A DNA stretch of 11,724 nt from an uncultured Spartobacteria bacterium (GCA_903915315.1 CAIWSO010000047.1:1-11724); one strand, 5' to 3'; shown: positions 1 through 7,036, counted from the first letter of the stretch. A program made the numbers and translations. The notes: generated from the sequence alone by a model not told the origin.

Positions 1-2121
1 CCAACCACTTTGCATGAGGCTTTCGGTTCCCAAGCTTAGACCGCTCCAGAGTTCCTCTGTGATGAATGGAGCGTAAGGATGGAGCAGGCGAAGGATTTGC
101 TTGATGGTGTAGTCGAGCGTTGCCAGCGTTCCTGCGCGTCGAGGGGTATCCGTAGCGAAGTCCGCCTTTGCGACCTCGATAAAGCGGTCGCAGAAATCTC
201 CCCAAACAAAATCATAGAGGGCTTGGGCAATATCGCTGAAACGATAGGCCTCATAGCCTTCGTTGACGCGTTGAATGGTCGCGTCGAGGCGGGCGAGGAG
301 GTCGCGGGCGAAGAGGGATAGATCGTGCTTCGAGGGATCGGCATTGGGATCGATCGGCCCTTGAATTTGACGAAAGCGGCAAGCGTTCCAAAGCTTGTTG
401 CAGAAATTTCGCCCTTCTATGATTTGCTGTTCGTCGAACTTGATATCCTGCCCTTGGGGAGCGATGCGAAGAAGGCCGAAACGGATCCCGTCCGCGCCGA
501 ATTTGGCAATCAAATCGAGGGGGTCAGGCGAATTGCCGAGGCTCTTTGACATTTTACGGCCCTGCTTGTCGCGGATGATGCCAGTGAAATAAACGGTTTT
601 GAATGGAACCTCGCCGGTGTATTCGAGCCCGGCCATGATCATGCGTGCTACCCAGAAGAAAATGATATCGGGGCCGGTGACGAGCACGCTGGTGGGATAA
701 AACTTGGCCAGCGTGGGGGCATCCATCGTTTCATGTGCCCACAGCCAAGAGGAAAACCACGTGTCGAGCACATCGGAATCCTGCACCCAGCCGTCGCCCG
801 GAGATTCGACTTGGCATTTGGCATTCGTGGCGTCGCCCAAGGCGCTATTGGCTGGATACCAGACGGGAATGCGGTGGCCCCACCAAAGTTGGCGGGAGAT
901 GCACCAGTCCTGAATGTTTTCGAGCCAATGATCGTAGACTTTTTCCCAGCGGTCAGGGAAAAAGCGGATGAGGTGGTTGCGAACAGCATCGCGGGCTTCA
1001 CGCGTCTTGGGGTATTTCAGGAACCATTGTTCCGAGAGGCGTGGTTCGATCGGCACATCGGCTCGCTCGCTGAATCCGACATTGTTCTCATGGGGTTCTT
1101 CTTTGACGAGAAGGTTGAGTTCGCGGAGTTTGTCCACGGCCTTTGTTCGGGCTTCGAACCGATCAAGTCCGGCAAATTCGTCTCCCGCGAGTTCGTTGAG
1201 AGTCCCATCCGGATTCATGATGTCGACCACGGGAAGTTGGTGGCGCAGTCCGATTTCGTAATCGGTTTTATCGTGAGCGGGGGTGACTTTGAGAACGCCG
1301 GTGCCGAATTCGAAGTCCACAGCCTCATCGCCAATGATCGGGAGCAGGGCTTCGACTCCAGTGGGGAGGGGGCGGCGAACGTGGAGTCCGATGAGTGAGG
1401 CGTAGCGGGGGTCGGCGGGATTCACCGCCACAGCGGCATCGGCCATGATCGTTTCTGGGCGGGTGGTGGCGATTTCGAGAAATGTGCCGGGTTTTTCGAC
1501 AACTTCGACTTGGTAGTGGTAGAAGAAGCTCTTTTGCGTTTTCGGAATCACTTCCTCATCACTGAGTGCCGTGAGGGAAACTGGGCACCAGTTCACCATG
1601 CGCTTGCCGCGGTAGATGAGACCCTTTTGGTGTAGATCCACAAAAACCTCCTGTACGCGCCGGGCATAGGCATCGTCCATGGTGAATCTCTCCCGGCCCC
1701 AATCGCATGAACAACCGAGCTTTTTGAGTTGGTTGATGATGATGCCGCCGTGCTTCTCCTTCCAATCCCAGACGCGCTTCAGGAACTCTTCGCGTCCAAG
1801 GTCGTGGCGGGTCTTTTTTTCTTCTTTGCGAAGACGGCGTTCGACGACGGTCTGAGTGGCGATCCCGGCGTGATCTGTGCCTGGAAGCCAAAGAACCTCG
1901 TGCCCAGTCTGCCGCGCGCGGCGGGCAAGAATGTCTTGCAAAGTGTTGTTGAGAACATGCCCGAGTGTGAGTACGCCAGTCACATTCGGTGGCGGAATCA
2001 CGATGGAGAAAGCGGGTTTGGATGAGGCGGGATCGGCTTGGAAGAGACCTTGGTCGATCCACCAGGCATACCATTTATCTTCGACCAGTTGAGGTTCGTA
2101 GGCTTTTGAAAGTTCGGACAT
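1..2121 (-). CDS. valS: Valine--tRNA ligase (ValRS), 3' end cut by window edge
   Basis: This cytoplasmic class I aminoacyl-tRNA synthetase charges tRNA-Val with valine and edits mischarged threonine. The frame is open for 707 codons from the ATG at 2121 to the window edge; full-length ValRS is usually about 850-950 residues, so the end of the anticodon-binding domain and the C-terminal coiled coil are missing. Visible are PPPNVTG (residues 43-49) leading into a variant HIGH motif, TLGH (52-55); NWCP (177-180); the editing domain with TTRPET (219-224) and TPAHDKTDYE (280-289); CISRQLWWGHRIP (407-419); DTWFSSWLW (453-461); GRKMSKSLGNSPDPLDLI (521-538), holding the intact KMSKS loop; and the start of the anticodon-binding domain with HPYAPFITEELW (681-692). 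The first His of HIGH is Thr. No T-box leader or clear Shine-Dalgarno precedes the ATG. The identity is certain; the HIGH change could be a lineage trait. Confidence 0.97.
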   Translation of the reverse strand, partial: MSELSKAYEPQLVEDKWYAWWIDQGLFQADPASSKPAFSIVIPPPNVTGVLTLGHVLNNTLQDILARRARQTGHEVLWLPGTDHAGIATQTVVERRLRKEEKKTRHDLGREEFLKRVWDWKEKHGGIIINQLKKLGCSCDWGRERFTMDDAYARRVQEVFVDLHQKGLIYRGKRMVNWCPVSLTALSDEEVIPKTQKSFFYHYQVEVVEKPGTFLEIATTRPETIMADAAVAVNPADPRYASLIGLHVRRPLPTGVEALLPIIGDEAVDFEFGTGVLKVTPAHDKTDYEIGLRHQLPVVDIMNPDGTLNELAGDEFAGLDRFEARTKAVDKLRELNLLVKEEPHENNVGFSERADVPIEPRLSEQWFLKYPKTREARDAVRNHLIRFFPDRWEKVYDHWLENIQDWCISRQLWWGHRIPVWYPANSALGDATNAKCQVESPGDGWVQDSDVLDTWFSSWLWAHETMDAPTLAKFYPTSVLVTGPDIIFFWVARMIMAGLEYTGEVPFKTVYFTGIIRDKQGRKMSKSLGNSPDPLDLIAKFGADGIRFGLLRIAPQGQDIKFDEQQIIEGRNFCNKLWNACRFRQIQGPIDPNADPSKHDLSLFARDLLARLDATIQRVNEGYEAYRFSDIAQALYDFVWGDFCDRFIEVAKADFATDTPRRAGTLATLDYTIKQILRLLHPYAPFITEELWSGLSLGTESLMQSGW

Positions 2122-2131
2122 GACGCGGCGT

Positions 2132-2159
2132 ATTCTGCAAGGATTTGAATTCGATTCAA
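2132..2159 (-). promoter_or_regulatory. Candidate sigma-70-type promoter for valS
   Basis: On the minus strand, TTGAAT (2159-2154, 4 of 6 match to TTGACA) is followed after 16 bases by CAGAAT (2137-2132, 4 of 6 match to TATAAT). A start about seven bases further on would fall near 2125, only a few bases before the valS ATG at 2121, which lacks a Shine-Dalgarno. The -35 box is one arm of an inverted repeat. This is prediction by eye from consensus only. Confidence 0.3.
2145..2159. promoter_or_regulatory. Inverted repeat in the divergent valS / binding-protein promoter region
   Basis: TTGAAT-TCG-ATTCAA is a perfect inverted repeat with 6-bp arms and a 3-bp centre. It lies in the 106-bp region between valS and the substrate-binding lipoprotein gene and overlaps the proposed valS -35 box. 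The position would suit an operator for a dimeric repressor, but a chance palindrome cannot be excluded and no known operator consensus is matched. Confidence 0.3.
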
Positions 2160-2185
2160 TCGGGATCTGCCAAGGGCGTAAAAAC

Positions 2186-2214
2186 TTGAACCCTAGGGAG
2201 GCGGGGTGAATAAC
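2186..2214 (+). promoter_or_regulatory. Candidate promoter for the substrate-binding lipoprotein gene
   Basis: TTGAAC (2186-2191) and AATAAC (2209-2214) each match the sigma-70 hexamers at 4 of 6 positions, with an ideal 17-base spacer. The expected start, near 2221, would leave a leader of about seven bases before the ATG at 2228. A GGGAGG stretch lies inside the spacer, too far upstream of the ATG to act as its ribosome site. Consensus match by eye only. Confidence 0.3.
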
Positions 2215-2227
2215 TAGTCACTCCAAG

Positions 2228-3106
2228 ATGCGTGCCGACTTTATTCGATCCTGTTGTTGTTTTCCGCTGCTTCTGCTCCATGTTTCGAAAGCCCAGGGAG
2301 GGTGCCGATTCTTAAGCTGTTGCGTTTGTTTTTTGGCGGTGCTGATCCTTGTGCTGACTGGTTTTTTGACGGGATGTTCGTCAAAGCGTTCCGCGAACGA
2401 ATTTGTTGTTGGGATGGATCTTTCCTACCCGCCCTTTGAAACAATCGACACAGCAGGCAAGCCGACCGGGGTGAGCGTCGATCTCGCGGAAGCACTCGGG
2501 CATTCGCTTGGTCGCCCTTTGCGGATCGAAAACATCCCCTTCACCGGCCTGATTCCCTCCTTAAAGACGGGGAAAATCGATTGCATCATTTCGTCCATGA
2601 CGGATACGCCGGAGCGTCGGGGTTCGATATCTTTTTCTGATCCCTATCTGACGATTGGGTTGGCCTTGTTGGTTGGAAAAGGTTCATCGATTCAGTCGAT
2701 CGCTGATCTGGATCAAACGGGCAAAACCATCGCCGTCCGGCAGGGAACGACTGGAGAGGTTTGGGCGAGAGCCCATATTCGACATGCCCGTATTCTTGCT
2801 CTGGAAAAAGAATCCGCCGCCGTGATGGAGGTCACACAGGGAAATGCAGATGGTTTTCTTTACGATCAGATGAGTGTTTGGAAAAATGCCCAGGAACAAC
2901 TTTCCTCGACTCGCGCGCTTCTGTCACCGATCCAGAAAGAAAACTGGGCGATCGGGCTGCGGCTTGATTCGACGGATCTGCGCGAAAAAATTAATATGTT
3001 CTTGCAGACGTTTCGGGCCTCGGGCGGCTTTGAAAAACTCGGGGACAAATACCTCTCAGACCAAAAGGCGGCATTCCAAGCTCAGGGTATCGCGTTCTAT
3101 TTCTAG
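2228..3106 (+). CDS. Polar amino-acid-type ABC transporter substrate-binding lipoprotein (SBP family 3)
   Basis: The 292-residue protein is probably lipid-anchored outside the inner membrane and binds an amino acid or similar small ligand for import. A hydrophobic segment (about residues 33-46) ends in the lipobox LTGC with Cys50 as lipidation site. The mature part shows the family 3 pattern: YPPFE (67-71), VDLAEALG (84-91), SSMTDTPERR (122-131) with the Arg that normally holds the ligand carboxylate, SFSDPY (135-140), RQGTTGE (171-177), and YDQ (212-214), whose Asp usually contacts the ligand amino group. These are family expectations mapped by eye. No permease or ATPase gene is adjacent, so it is an orphan component here. 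The N-terminus is odd: some 20 extra residues and eight cysteines in the first 50, so the true start may lie downstream, although no good alternative start with a ribosome site is visible. It stops inside a CTAG shared with the converging DUF1365 gene. Confidence 0.88.
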   Translation: MRADFIRSCCCFPLLLLHVSKAQGGCRFLSCCVCFLAVLILVLTGFLTGCSSKRSANEFVVGMDLSYPPFETIDTAGKPTGVSVDLAEALGHSLGRPLRIENIPFTGLIPSLKTGKIDCIISSMTDTPERRGSISFSDPYLTIGLALLVGKGSSIQSIADLDQTGKTIAVRQGTTGEVWARAHIRHARILALEKESAAVMEVTQGNADGFLYDQMSVWKNAQEQLSSTRALLSPIQKENWAIGLRLDSTDLREKINMFLQTFRASGGFEKLGDKYLSDQKAAFQAQGIAFYF

Positions 3107-3879
3107 TGTCCGCGAAAAGCGCCTTGCTGAAGATCGGGGTCCGCTTCTTTTCTTCGATGCGGTATGCGCTTGCACCAGAGTCGAAGGGCTTCCCAGTGGA
3201 TGAGGAAGATCACCTTCAGGGTAATGAGCGGGTATTTGAATGTGAGGAAGACTAGGTTCCAGGTCGTTAGTTCCACCCGGGGGCCAGTGAGCGTACTAAT
3301 GAGCACTTTTTCATCTCCCTGAAAATCGTCGATGGCAATGCGAAGCCTTTCGCTGGGTTGATCAAATCGAAAATCAAACTCCAGATCGGGCGGTGAGAAC
3401 GGCGAAACGTAGTAGTTTTTAGCCACACGGATGTGGAATCCTCCAGTGAGTGGATCCAAGGGAACCAAGTAGGGCTTGAGCTCGCCAAAGGTATTGCCGA
3501 CCTGAACAACGGAGGTGAGGGGGCGATCGTTTTCATCGAAGCAAAAGAAAATGGAAATCGGATTGAATGTGTATCCGAGAAAACGCGGGAGGGTAAGAAG
3601 TCGAATGCGTGCGGGATTTGTAGTGAACCCTTGAGTCTCGAGGAAGCTTTCGAGGTTCGACCTCAGGCCTGCGCTGTGAAATTGGAAGTAATCCTCGTTT
3701 CTTAGCGCATAGAGGTTGGGCTCATTGTGCGAAAAAAAGGGGATGTTGTTTGAGACGTCGCCGAGTTCGTCAAGGTCGAGGTAAAAAAGGAAAATCCGGT
3801 AGGCAAATTCGTGACGCTTAGGCGAGAGGCGGCGGTGCATGACCGCGCATTCGTAAAGGCAGGATGCCTGCGCCGTCAT
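3103..3879 (-). CDS. DUF1365 family protein, last gene of lipid-modification operon
   Basis: 258 residues, no established reaction. The start is the ATG at 3879, which overlaps the TGA of the upstream FAD oxidoreductase gene in an ATGA, indicating translational coupling; a longer open frame reaching 4164 lies wholly within that gene and is not used. Family-like features include the N-terminal HRRLSPKRHEF (15-25), the strongly conserved-looking LGYTFNPISIFFCFD (101-115), VGNTFGE (127-133), KNYYVSPF (154-161) and a C-terminal IHWEALRLWCKRIP (227-240). DUF1365 proteins commonly travel with COG2907 flavoproteins and cyclopropane-fatty-acid-synthase-like methyltransferases, and such genes belong to the singlet-oxygen (RpoE-ChrR) regulon in some proteobacteria. 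From context I infer a role in modifying membrane acyl chains. No methyltransferase follows: the gene ends against the converging lipoprotein gene, the two stop codons sharing CTAG. Confidence 0.88.
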   Translation of the reverse strand: MTAQASCLYECAVMHRRLSPKRHEFAYRIFLFYLDLDELGDVSNNIPFFSHNEPNLYALRNEDYFQFHSAGLRSNLESFLETQGFTTNPARIRLLTLPRFLGYTFNPISIFFCFDENDRPLTSVVQVGNTFGELKPYLVPLDPLTGGFHIRVAKNYYVSPFSPPDLEFDFRFDQPSERLRIAIDDFQGDEKVLISTLTGPRVELTTWNLVFLTFKYPLITLKVIFLIHWEALRLWCKRIPHRRKEADPDLQQGAFRGH

Positions 3880-5147
3880 ACTCTTAGGTTGGGTCGCAGG
3901 ACGGATGCCAGATCGACGGCGGAGCTGTAGGCATCTTCGTGAAAGCCATGGCGGAAATAGCTGCCGCAAAAGAAAACCCTTTGGCTTGGAGAGCAGGTGT
4001 TGAGCTTTGGAAGGTCGCGCTGAGCCTTCATGGCTTCCAGTGTGTAAACAGGATGCTCGTAAGTCGTCTGATAAAGGATCGATTCGGGGCGAATGGACTC
4101 GGAGCCATTCACGGAGACAAAGTAGTCCCGTTTTTGCGAGACCCCTTGAAGGGCGTTCATCCAATAGTGGGTTGTCGCCTCGCTTTGGCCAGAAGCATCA
4201 CGTTGGACGCGGTAGTTCCACGACGCCCAGGCGCGGCGAGTTTGAGGCATCACGCTTTTATCGGTATGCAGTGTGGCGATATTTTTTTGATACCGGAATG
4301 ATGGCAATAGCCGACTCTGTAGCTCATCGGGCTCCGCCAGCATCGCCAAGGCTTCATCCGCATGAGTGGCGATAATGACGCGATCAAAATCCAGATCACT
4401 GCCATCCTCGAGCTTCACCCTCGAAGAGGCGGTATTTTCGCGCACTTCAACGACCTTTGCGGGAAGGCGAACAGGATCGAGGGCGGCGAGGATTTTTTTC
4501 CTGTAGGATTGAGATCCACCACTGACGGTGAACCAAGGGTAATGGGTGTCCACGCCAAGGAAGCCGTGGTTTTGAAAAAAACGAATGAGACTGAGCGCCG
4601 GGAATTCGCGCATTTTTCCGGGCTCGGTGGACCATACCGCTGAACTCATCGGAACGAGATAGAGGTCTAAAAAATCCTGACTCAGTCCGTGCTGGCGGGT
4701 GAATTCCTCCACGGTGCATTCCAGTGAGGCGGGATTTTGCAGTGCCTTTCGTGCGACACGAAAAAACCGCATGATTTGGGAGATGAGGAAATAAAAGCGG
4801 GGTTTGAAAATATTGCTTCTTTGCGCAAAAAGTTTGTTGAGGCCCATGCCATTGTATTCTAGGCCAGTTGGCTCGTGCTGGACGCTGAAGGACATCTCCG
4901 CCGGTTTTGTGTCCACCCGCAACTCCTCAAAAAGGCGAACAAGGTTCGGGTAGGTGGCGTGGTTGAAAACGATGAACCCTGTATCGATTGGAATTTGAAC
5001 GCCGTCTTCCTCAACAAAAACGGTGTTCGTGTGTCCACCCGGTCGAGATTCACGCTCGATGAGAGTGATGTCGGCATTGTGGCGGAGTTGCCAAGCAGCG
5101 CCCATTCCGGCGATGCCGGAACCAATAACGGCAACGCGCTCCCTCAC
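3876..5147 (-). CDS. FAD/NAD(P)-binding amine-oxidase-like oxidoreductase (COG2907 type)
   Basis: This 423-residue flavoprotein, probably soluble or membrane-associated, likely oxidises or desaturates a lipid-type substrate. The N-terminal Rossmann fold has GSGIAG (9-14) followed by the acidic end of strand two at IERESRPGGHTNT (30-42), the usual FAD-binding pattern of the amine oxidase/phytoene desaturase superfamily. DTGFIVFNHATYPN (55-68) matches the COG2907 subgroup, and the C-terminal part has a second FAD-contact region, FFCGSYFRHGFHEDAYSSA, where family members carry a similar G-containing stretch. The start is a GTG at 5147 that overlaps the TGA of the desaturase gene (GTGA). The ATGA overlap with DUF1365 at the other end makes a coupled three-gene unit. 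Family members are often misnamed amine oxidases; the true substrate is unknown. I infer an acyl-chain substrate because of the desaturase and DUF1365 neighbours. Confidence 0.88.
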   Translation of the reverse strand: MRERVAVIGSGIAGMGAAWQLRHNADITLIERESRPGGHTNTVFVEEDGVQIPIDTGFIVFNHATYPNLVRLFEELRVDTKPAEMSFSVQHEPTGLEYNGMGLNKLFAQRSNIFKPRFYFLISQIMRFFRVARKALQNPASLECTVEEFTRQHGLSQDFLDLYLVPMSSAVWSTEPGKMREFPALSLIRFFQNHGFLGVDTHYPWFTVSGGSQSYRKKILAALDPVRLPAKVVEVRENTASSRVKLEDGSDLDFDRVIIATHADEALAMLAEPDELQSRLLPSFRYQKNIATLHTDKSVMPQTRRAWASWNYRVQRDASGQSEATTHYWMNALQGVSQKRDYFVSVNGSESIRPESILYQTTYEHPVYTLEAMKAQRDLPKLNTCSPSQRVFFCGSYFRHGFHEDAYSSAVDLASVLRPNLRV

Positions 5148-6085
5148 GATGCAACGCGGCTTGCAGCTTGCTCGTAGACTTTTTCAGGAACGGATTTGAT
5201 GTCCCTTACGATTCCAAGCAGTCCCATCAGTCGAATGAGGTAGTAAGATATGTCGATTTCCCACCAGTAGAATCCCTGCCGGGCCGAGGCTTGGTATTGG
5301 TGGTGATTGTTGTGCCAACCTTCGCCGAGTGTGATGAGGGCTAAAAATAGGCTGTTCCGACTGTCGTCATCATTGTCAAAGCGCTTGCTTCCCATCGTGT
5401 GGGCGAGCGAATTCACGAAGCAGGTGCCGTGGAAAAGGACGGTCGTGCTGATGAAGAAGCCCCAAATGACCATCTGCCATCCTGAAGTTCCCAAACCCGG
5501 AGCCAACATCTCAAGCATTGCTCCGAAGCCGAACAGGACGGCAAAGAGGGCAATCGGGCCGATCACATCGAAGCGATTGAGGAAAACCAACTCGGGAAAC
5601 TTCACCAAATCGCGAACCAGTTTGTAGTCGGTGGGGAAATTTTTGCTGCTCGTGAGCCAACCGATATGGGCCCAAAGGAAACCTTTGGCCACGGGCGAGT
5701 GGGCGTCCACATCTTCGTCTGAGTGCGCGTGATGGTGGCGGTGGACGGATGCCCACCATAGGGGGCCGCGTTGCATCGCAGTAAGTCCGATGATTGCAAA
5801 GATAAACTGCATCGGACGCGACGTATGGTAAGCCCGATGGCAAAAGTAGCGGTGGTAAAATGCCGTCACGGCGAACATCCGAACAAAATACAAGGCAATC
5901 GCGACGCCCACCGCGACCCAACTCCACCCCGTCCAAATCACACCAAGACACCCCATGTGCAAAAAGATAAATGGGATAGCACGGCTGAACTCAAAACGCT
6001 CTGGGAGTGCGCGCACCTGATCTGCTCCGTCTGGGAAGTGGTCGGAGTCAATCGCGTTGACAAGGGCGGTTAGGATTTTTTTCAC
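5144..6085 (-). CDS. Membrane acyl-CoA/fatty-acid desaturase (delta-9 type, di-iron)
   Basis: This 313-residue integral membrane enzyme of the stearoyl-CoA-desaturase-like family introduces a cis double bond into an acyl chain using O2 and a di-iron centre. All three histidine boxes are present: HRYFCH (78-83), HRHHHAH (115-121) and HNNHH (258-262), plus NSLAHTMGSKRFD (225-237), which carries the extra His seen in this family. Hydrophobic stretches around 38-76, 93-104, 173-196 and 205-222 fit two pairs of membrane helices. The start is a GTG at 6085, eight bases after the parB TAG; an AGG seven bases upstream is a weak ribosome site. The position of the double bond and whether the substrate is acyl-CoA or an acyl-lipid cannot be told from sequence. 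It lies directly upstream of, and overlaps, the FAD oxidoreductase gene, suggesting that it supplies unsaturated chains to that enzyme. Confidence 0.93.
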   Translation of the reverse strand: MKKILTALVNAIDSDHFPDGADQVRALPERFEFSRAIPFIFLHMGCLGVIWTGWSWVAVGVAIALYFVRMFAVTAFYHRYFCHRAYHTSRPMQFIFAIIGLTAMQRGPLWWASVHRHHHAHSDEDVDAHSPVAKGFLWAHIGWLTSSKNFPTDYKLVRDLVKFPELVFLNRFDVIGPIALFAVLFGFGAMLEMLAPGLGTSGWQMVIWGFFISTTVLFHGTCFVNSLAHTMGSKRFDNDDDSRNSLFLALITLGEGWHNNHHQYQASARQGFYWWEIDISYYLIRLMGLLGIVRDIKSVPEKVYEQAASRVAS

Positions 6086-6093
6086 GTGTGAAC
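6078..6093. promoter_or_regulatory. Weak parS-like palindrome at the parB-desaturase junction
   Basis: The 16 bases centred on CACGTG (6083-6088) match the usual bacterial parS consensus TGTTTCACGTGAAACA at 11 of 16 positions. The left half has one mismatch, the core none, and the right half four. The local symmetry is TTCAC-GT-GTGAA (6081-6092), and the element overlaps the desaturase GTG start. Real parS sites rarely carry this many changes, so this is a weak candidate, noted because it abuts parB. Confidence 0.15.
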
Positions 6094-6978
6094 CTATTCT
6101 TTTACGACTCCGAGAAGAGCGAGGATGCGATTAAGGTCATCTGACCCGTAATATTCGATTTGAATGGATCCCTTCTTTTCGCCGTGGTGGAGCTGGACTC
6201 GGGTGGCGAGGCGGTGGGTGAGTAGATTTTGAATCCGGGTGATGGCTGGAGTGATGTCGGGTGTTCCTTTATCGCCGCGACGTGTGGGCGTTCGACCCGA
6301 TTTGGCATGCTGTTGGGCGGCCATCTTTTCAGCAGTACGCACGGAGAGGCTGTTCCGAAGGATCTGGTCCGCGAGCCACTTCTGCTCATCCTGATTTTTG
6401 AGGGAGAGGAGGACTTTGGCGTGCCCCACGGTGAGGCGTCCGTGCTTGAGTTGCGATTGCACCTCATCGACGAGATCCAATAAACGCATGGCATTGGCTA
6501 CCGAGGCGCGGCTTTTGCCCACACGCTTGGAGATTTCCTCCTGAGTGAGTTTGAATTCAGAGTAAAGTTTTGCATAAGCGGCGGCTTCTTCGATCGGATT
6601 CAGCCCCTCCCGCTGCAGGTTTTCGATCAGTGCCAACTCAAGAACTTCGCGGTCGGTGGCTTCCCTGACGATGACCGGGGCCTCCGTGAGGCCGAGTTCC
6701 TTGGCGGCTCTCCATCGGCGTTCGCCAGCTATGAGTTCATAGAGCCCATCGACCTTTCGGACGATGAGTGGCTGAATGATGCCACGTTCACGGATACTCT
6801 CGACCAACTCGTGAAGGTGCTCGGTTGGAAACTCCTGACGTGGTTGGAGTGGGCTTGGGGTGATGTTGCCCAAGCGAACCTTTTGGATTCTCTCACCATG
6901 TTCTTCAGAGGGGGCCGGACTTGCCACTCTCTTGTTGATGAGTGCGCTAAGACCTTTGCCGAGTGCTTGCTTTGCCAT
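6094..6978 (-). CDS. parB: Chromosome-partitioning protein ParB (CTP-dependent parS-binding clamp)
   Basis: ParB binds parS near the replication origin, switches with CTP into a clamp that slides along DNA, and works with ParA to segregate chromosomes. The 294-residue protein has the classic order. The N-terminal MAKQALGKGLSALI (1-14) is of the type that stimulates the ParA ATPase. The CTP-binding region contains SIRERGIIQPLIVR (61-74) and GERRWRAA (85-92), then ENLQREGLNPIEEA (119-132). A helix-turn-helix spans about 145-169 (TQEEISKRVGKSRASVANAM), a polar linker about 222-243, and the C-terminal dimerisation domain about 244-294. Length and motifs are normal for a chromosomal ParB. The start ATG at 6978 matches the conserved N-terminus; there is no strong ribosome site. 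No parA lies upstream, where a divergent lipoate-ligase-like gene stands instead. Only eight bases separate its stop from the desaturase start, so it heads the lipid operon. Confidence 0.96.
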   Translation of the reverse strand: MAKQALGKGLSALINKRVASPAPSEEHGERIQKVRLGNITPSPLQPRQEFPTEHLHELVESIRERGIIQPLIVRKVDGLYELIAGERRWRAAKELGLTEAPVIVREATDREVLELALIENLQREGLNPIEEAAAYAKLYSEFKLTQEEISKRVGKSRASVANAMRLLDLVDEVQSQLKHGRLTVGHAKVLLSLKNQDEQKWLADQILRNSLSVRTAEKMAAQQHAKSGRTPTRRGDKGTPDITPAITRIQNLLTHRLATRVQLHHGEKKGSIQIEYYGSDDLNRILALLGVVKE

Positions 6979-7027
6979 GACTGAGGAGCTTAAACAGGAA
7001 GTGTTCCGCCGACAAGGAGAAGCGAGG

Positions 7028-7036
7028 ATGTTTTGA
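7028..7036 (+). other. Two-codon open frame with strong ribosome site before the lipoate-ligase gene
   Basis: AAGGAG (7014-7019) is the clearest Shine-Dalgarno seen in the window. Eight bases after it, the ideal distance, comes ATG TTT TGA, a Met-Phe-stop frame. Its TGA ends 14 bases before the ATG at 7051 used for the lipoate-ligase-like protein and overlaps an in-frame TTG at 7033. It could be a minimal upstream frame feeding reinitiation, or the AAGGAG/GAGG run may simply serve the TTG at 7033 (GAGG at 7024-7027, five bases upstream). Confidence 0.3.

Noticed and set aside
733..1398. 221-codon open frame on the plus strand
   Set aside because: It lies wholly antisense to the ValRS catalytic and editing domains and shows no recognisable domain; long antisense frames are expected opposite GC-rich codons.
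1559..2074. 171-codon Arg/Ser/Pro-rich frame on the minus strand
   Set aside because: Out-of-frame reading of the 5' part of valS; composition is typical of a shifted frame and the valS frame matches the family perfectly.
3880..4164. In-frame N-terminal extension of the DUF1365 gene
   Set aside because: It overlaps the C-terminal coding part of the FAD oxidoreductase in another frame, and the ATGA coupled start at 3879 gives the normal family N-terminus.
6997..7007. GGAA-GTG-TTCC inverted repeat between parB and the lipoate-ligase gene
   Set aside because: Only four-base arms; no promoter overlap that stands out and no resemblance to parS or a known operator.
6989..7015. Possible parB promoter TTGTCG ... 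TTTAAG on the minus strand
   Set aside because: The spacer is 15 bases and both boxes are weak, so it is not better than chance.
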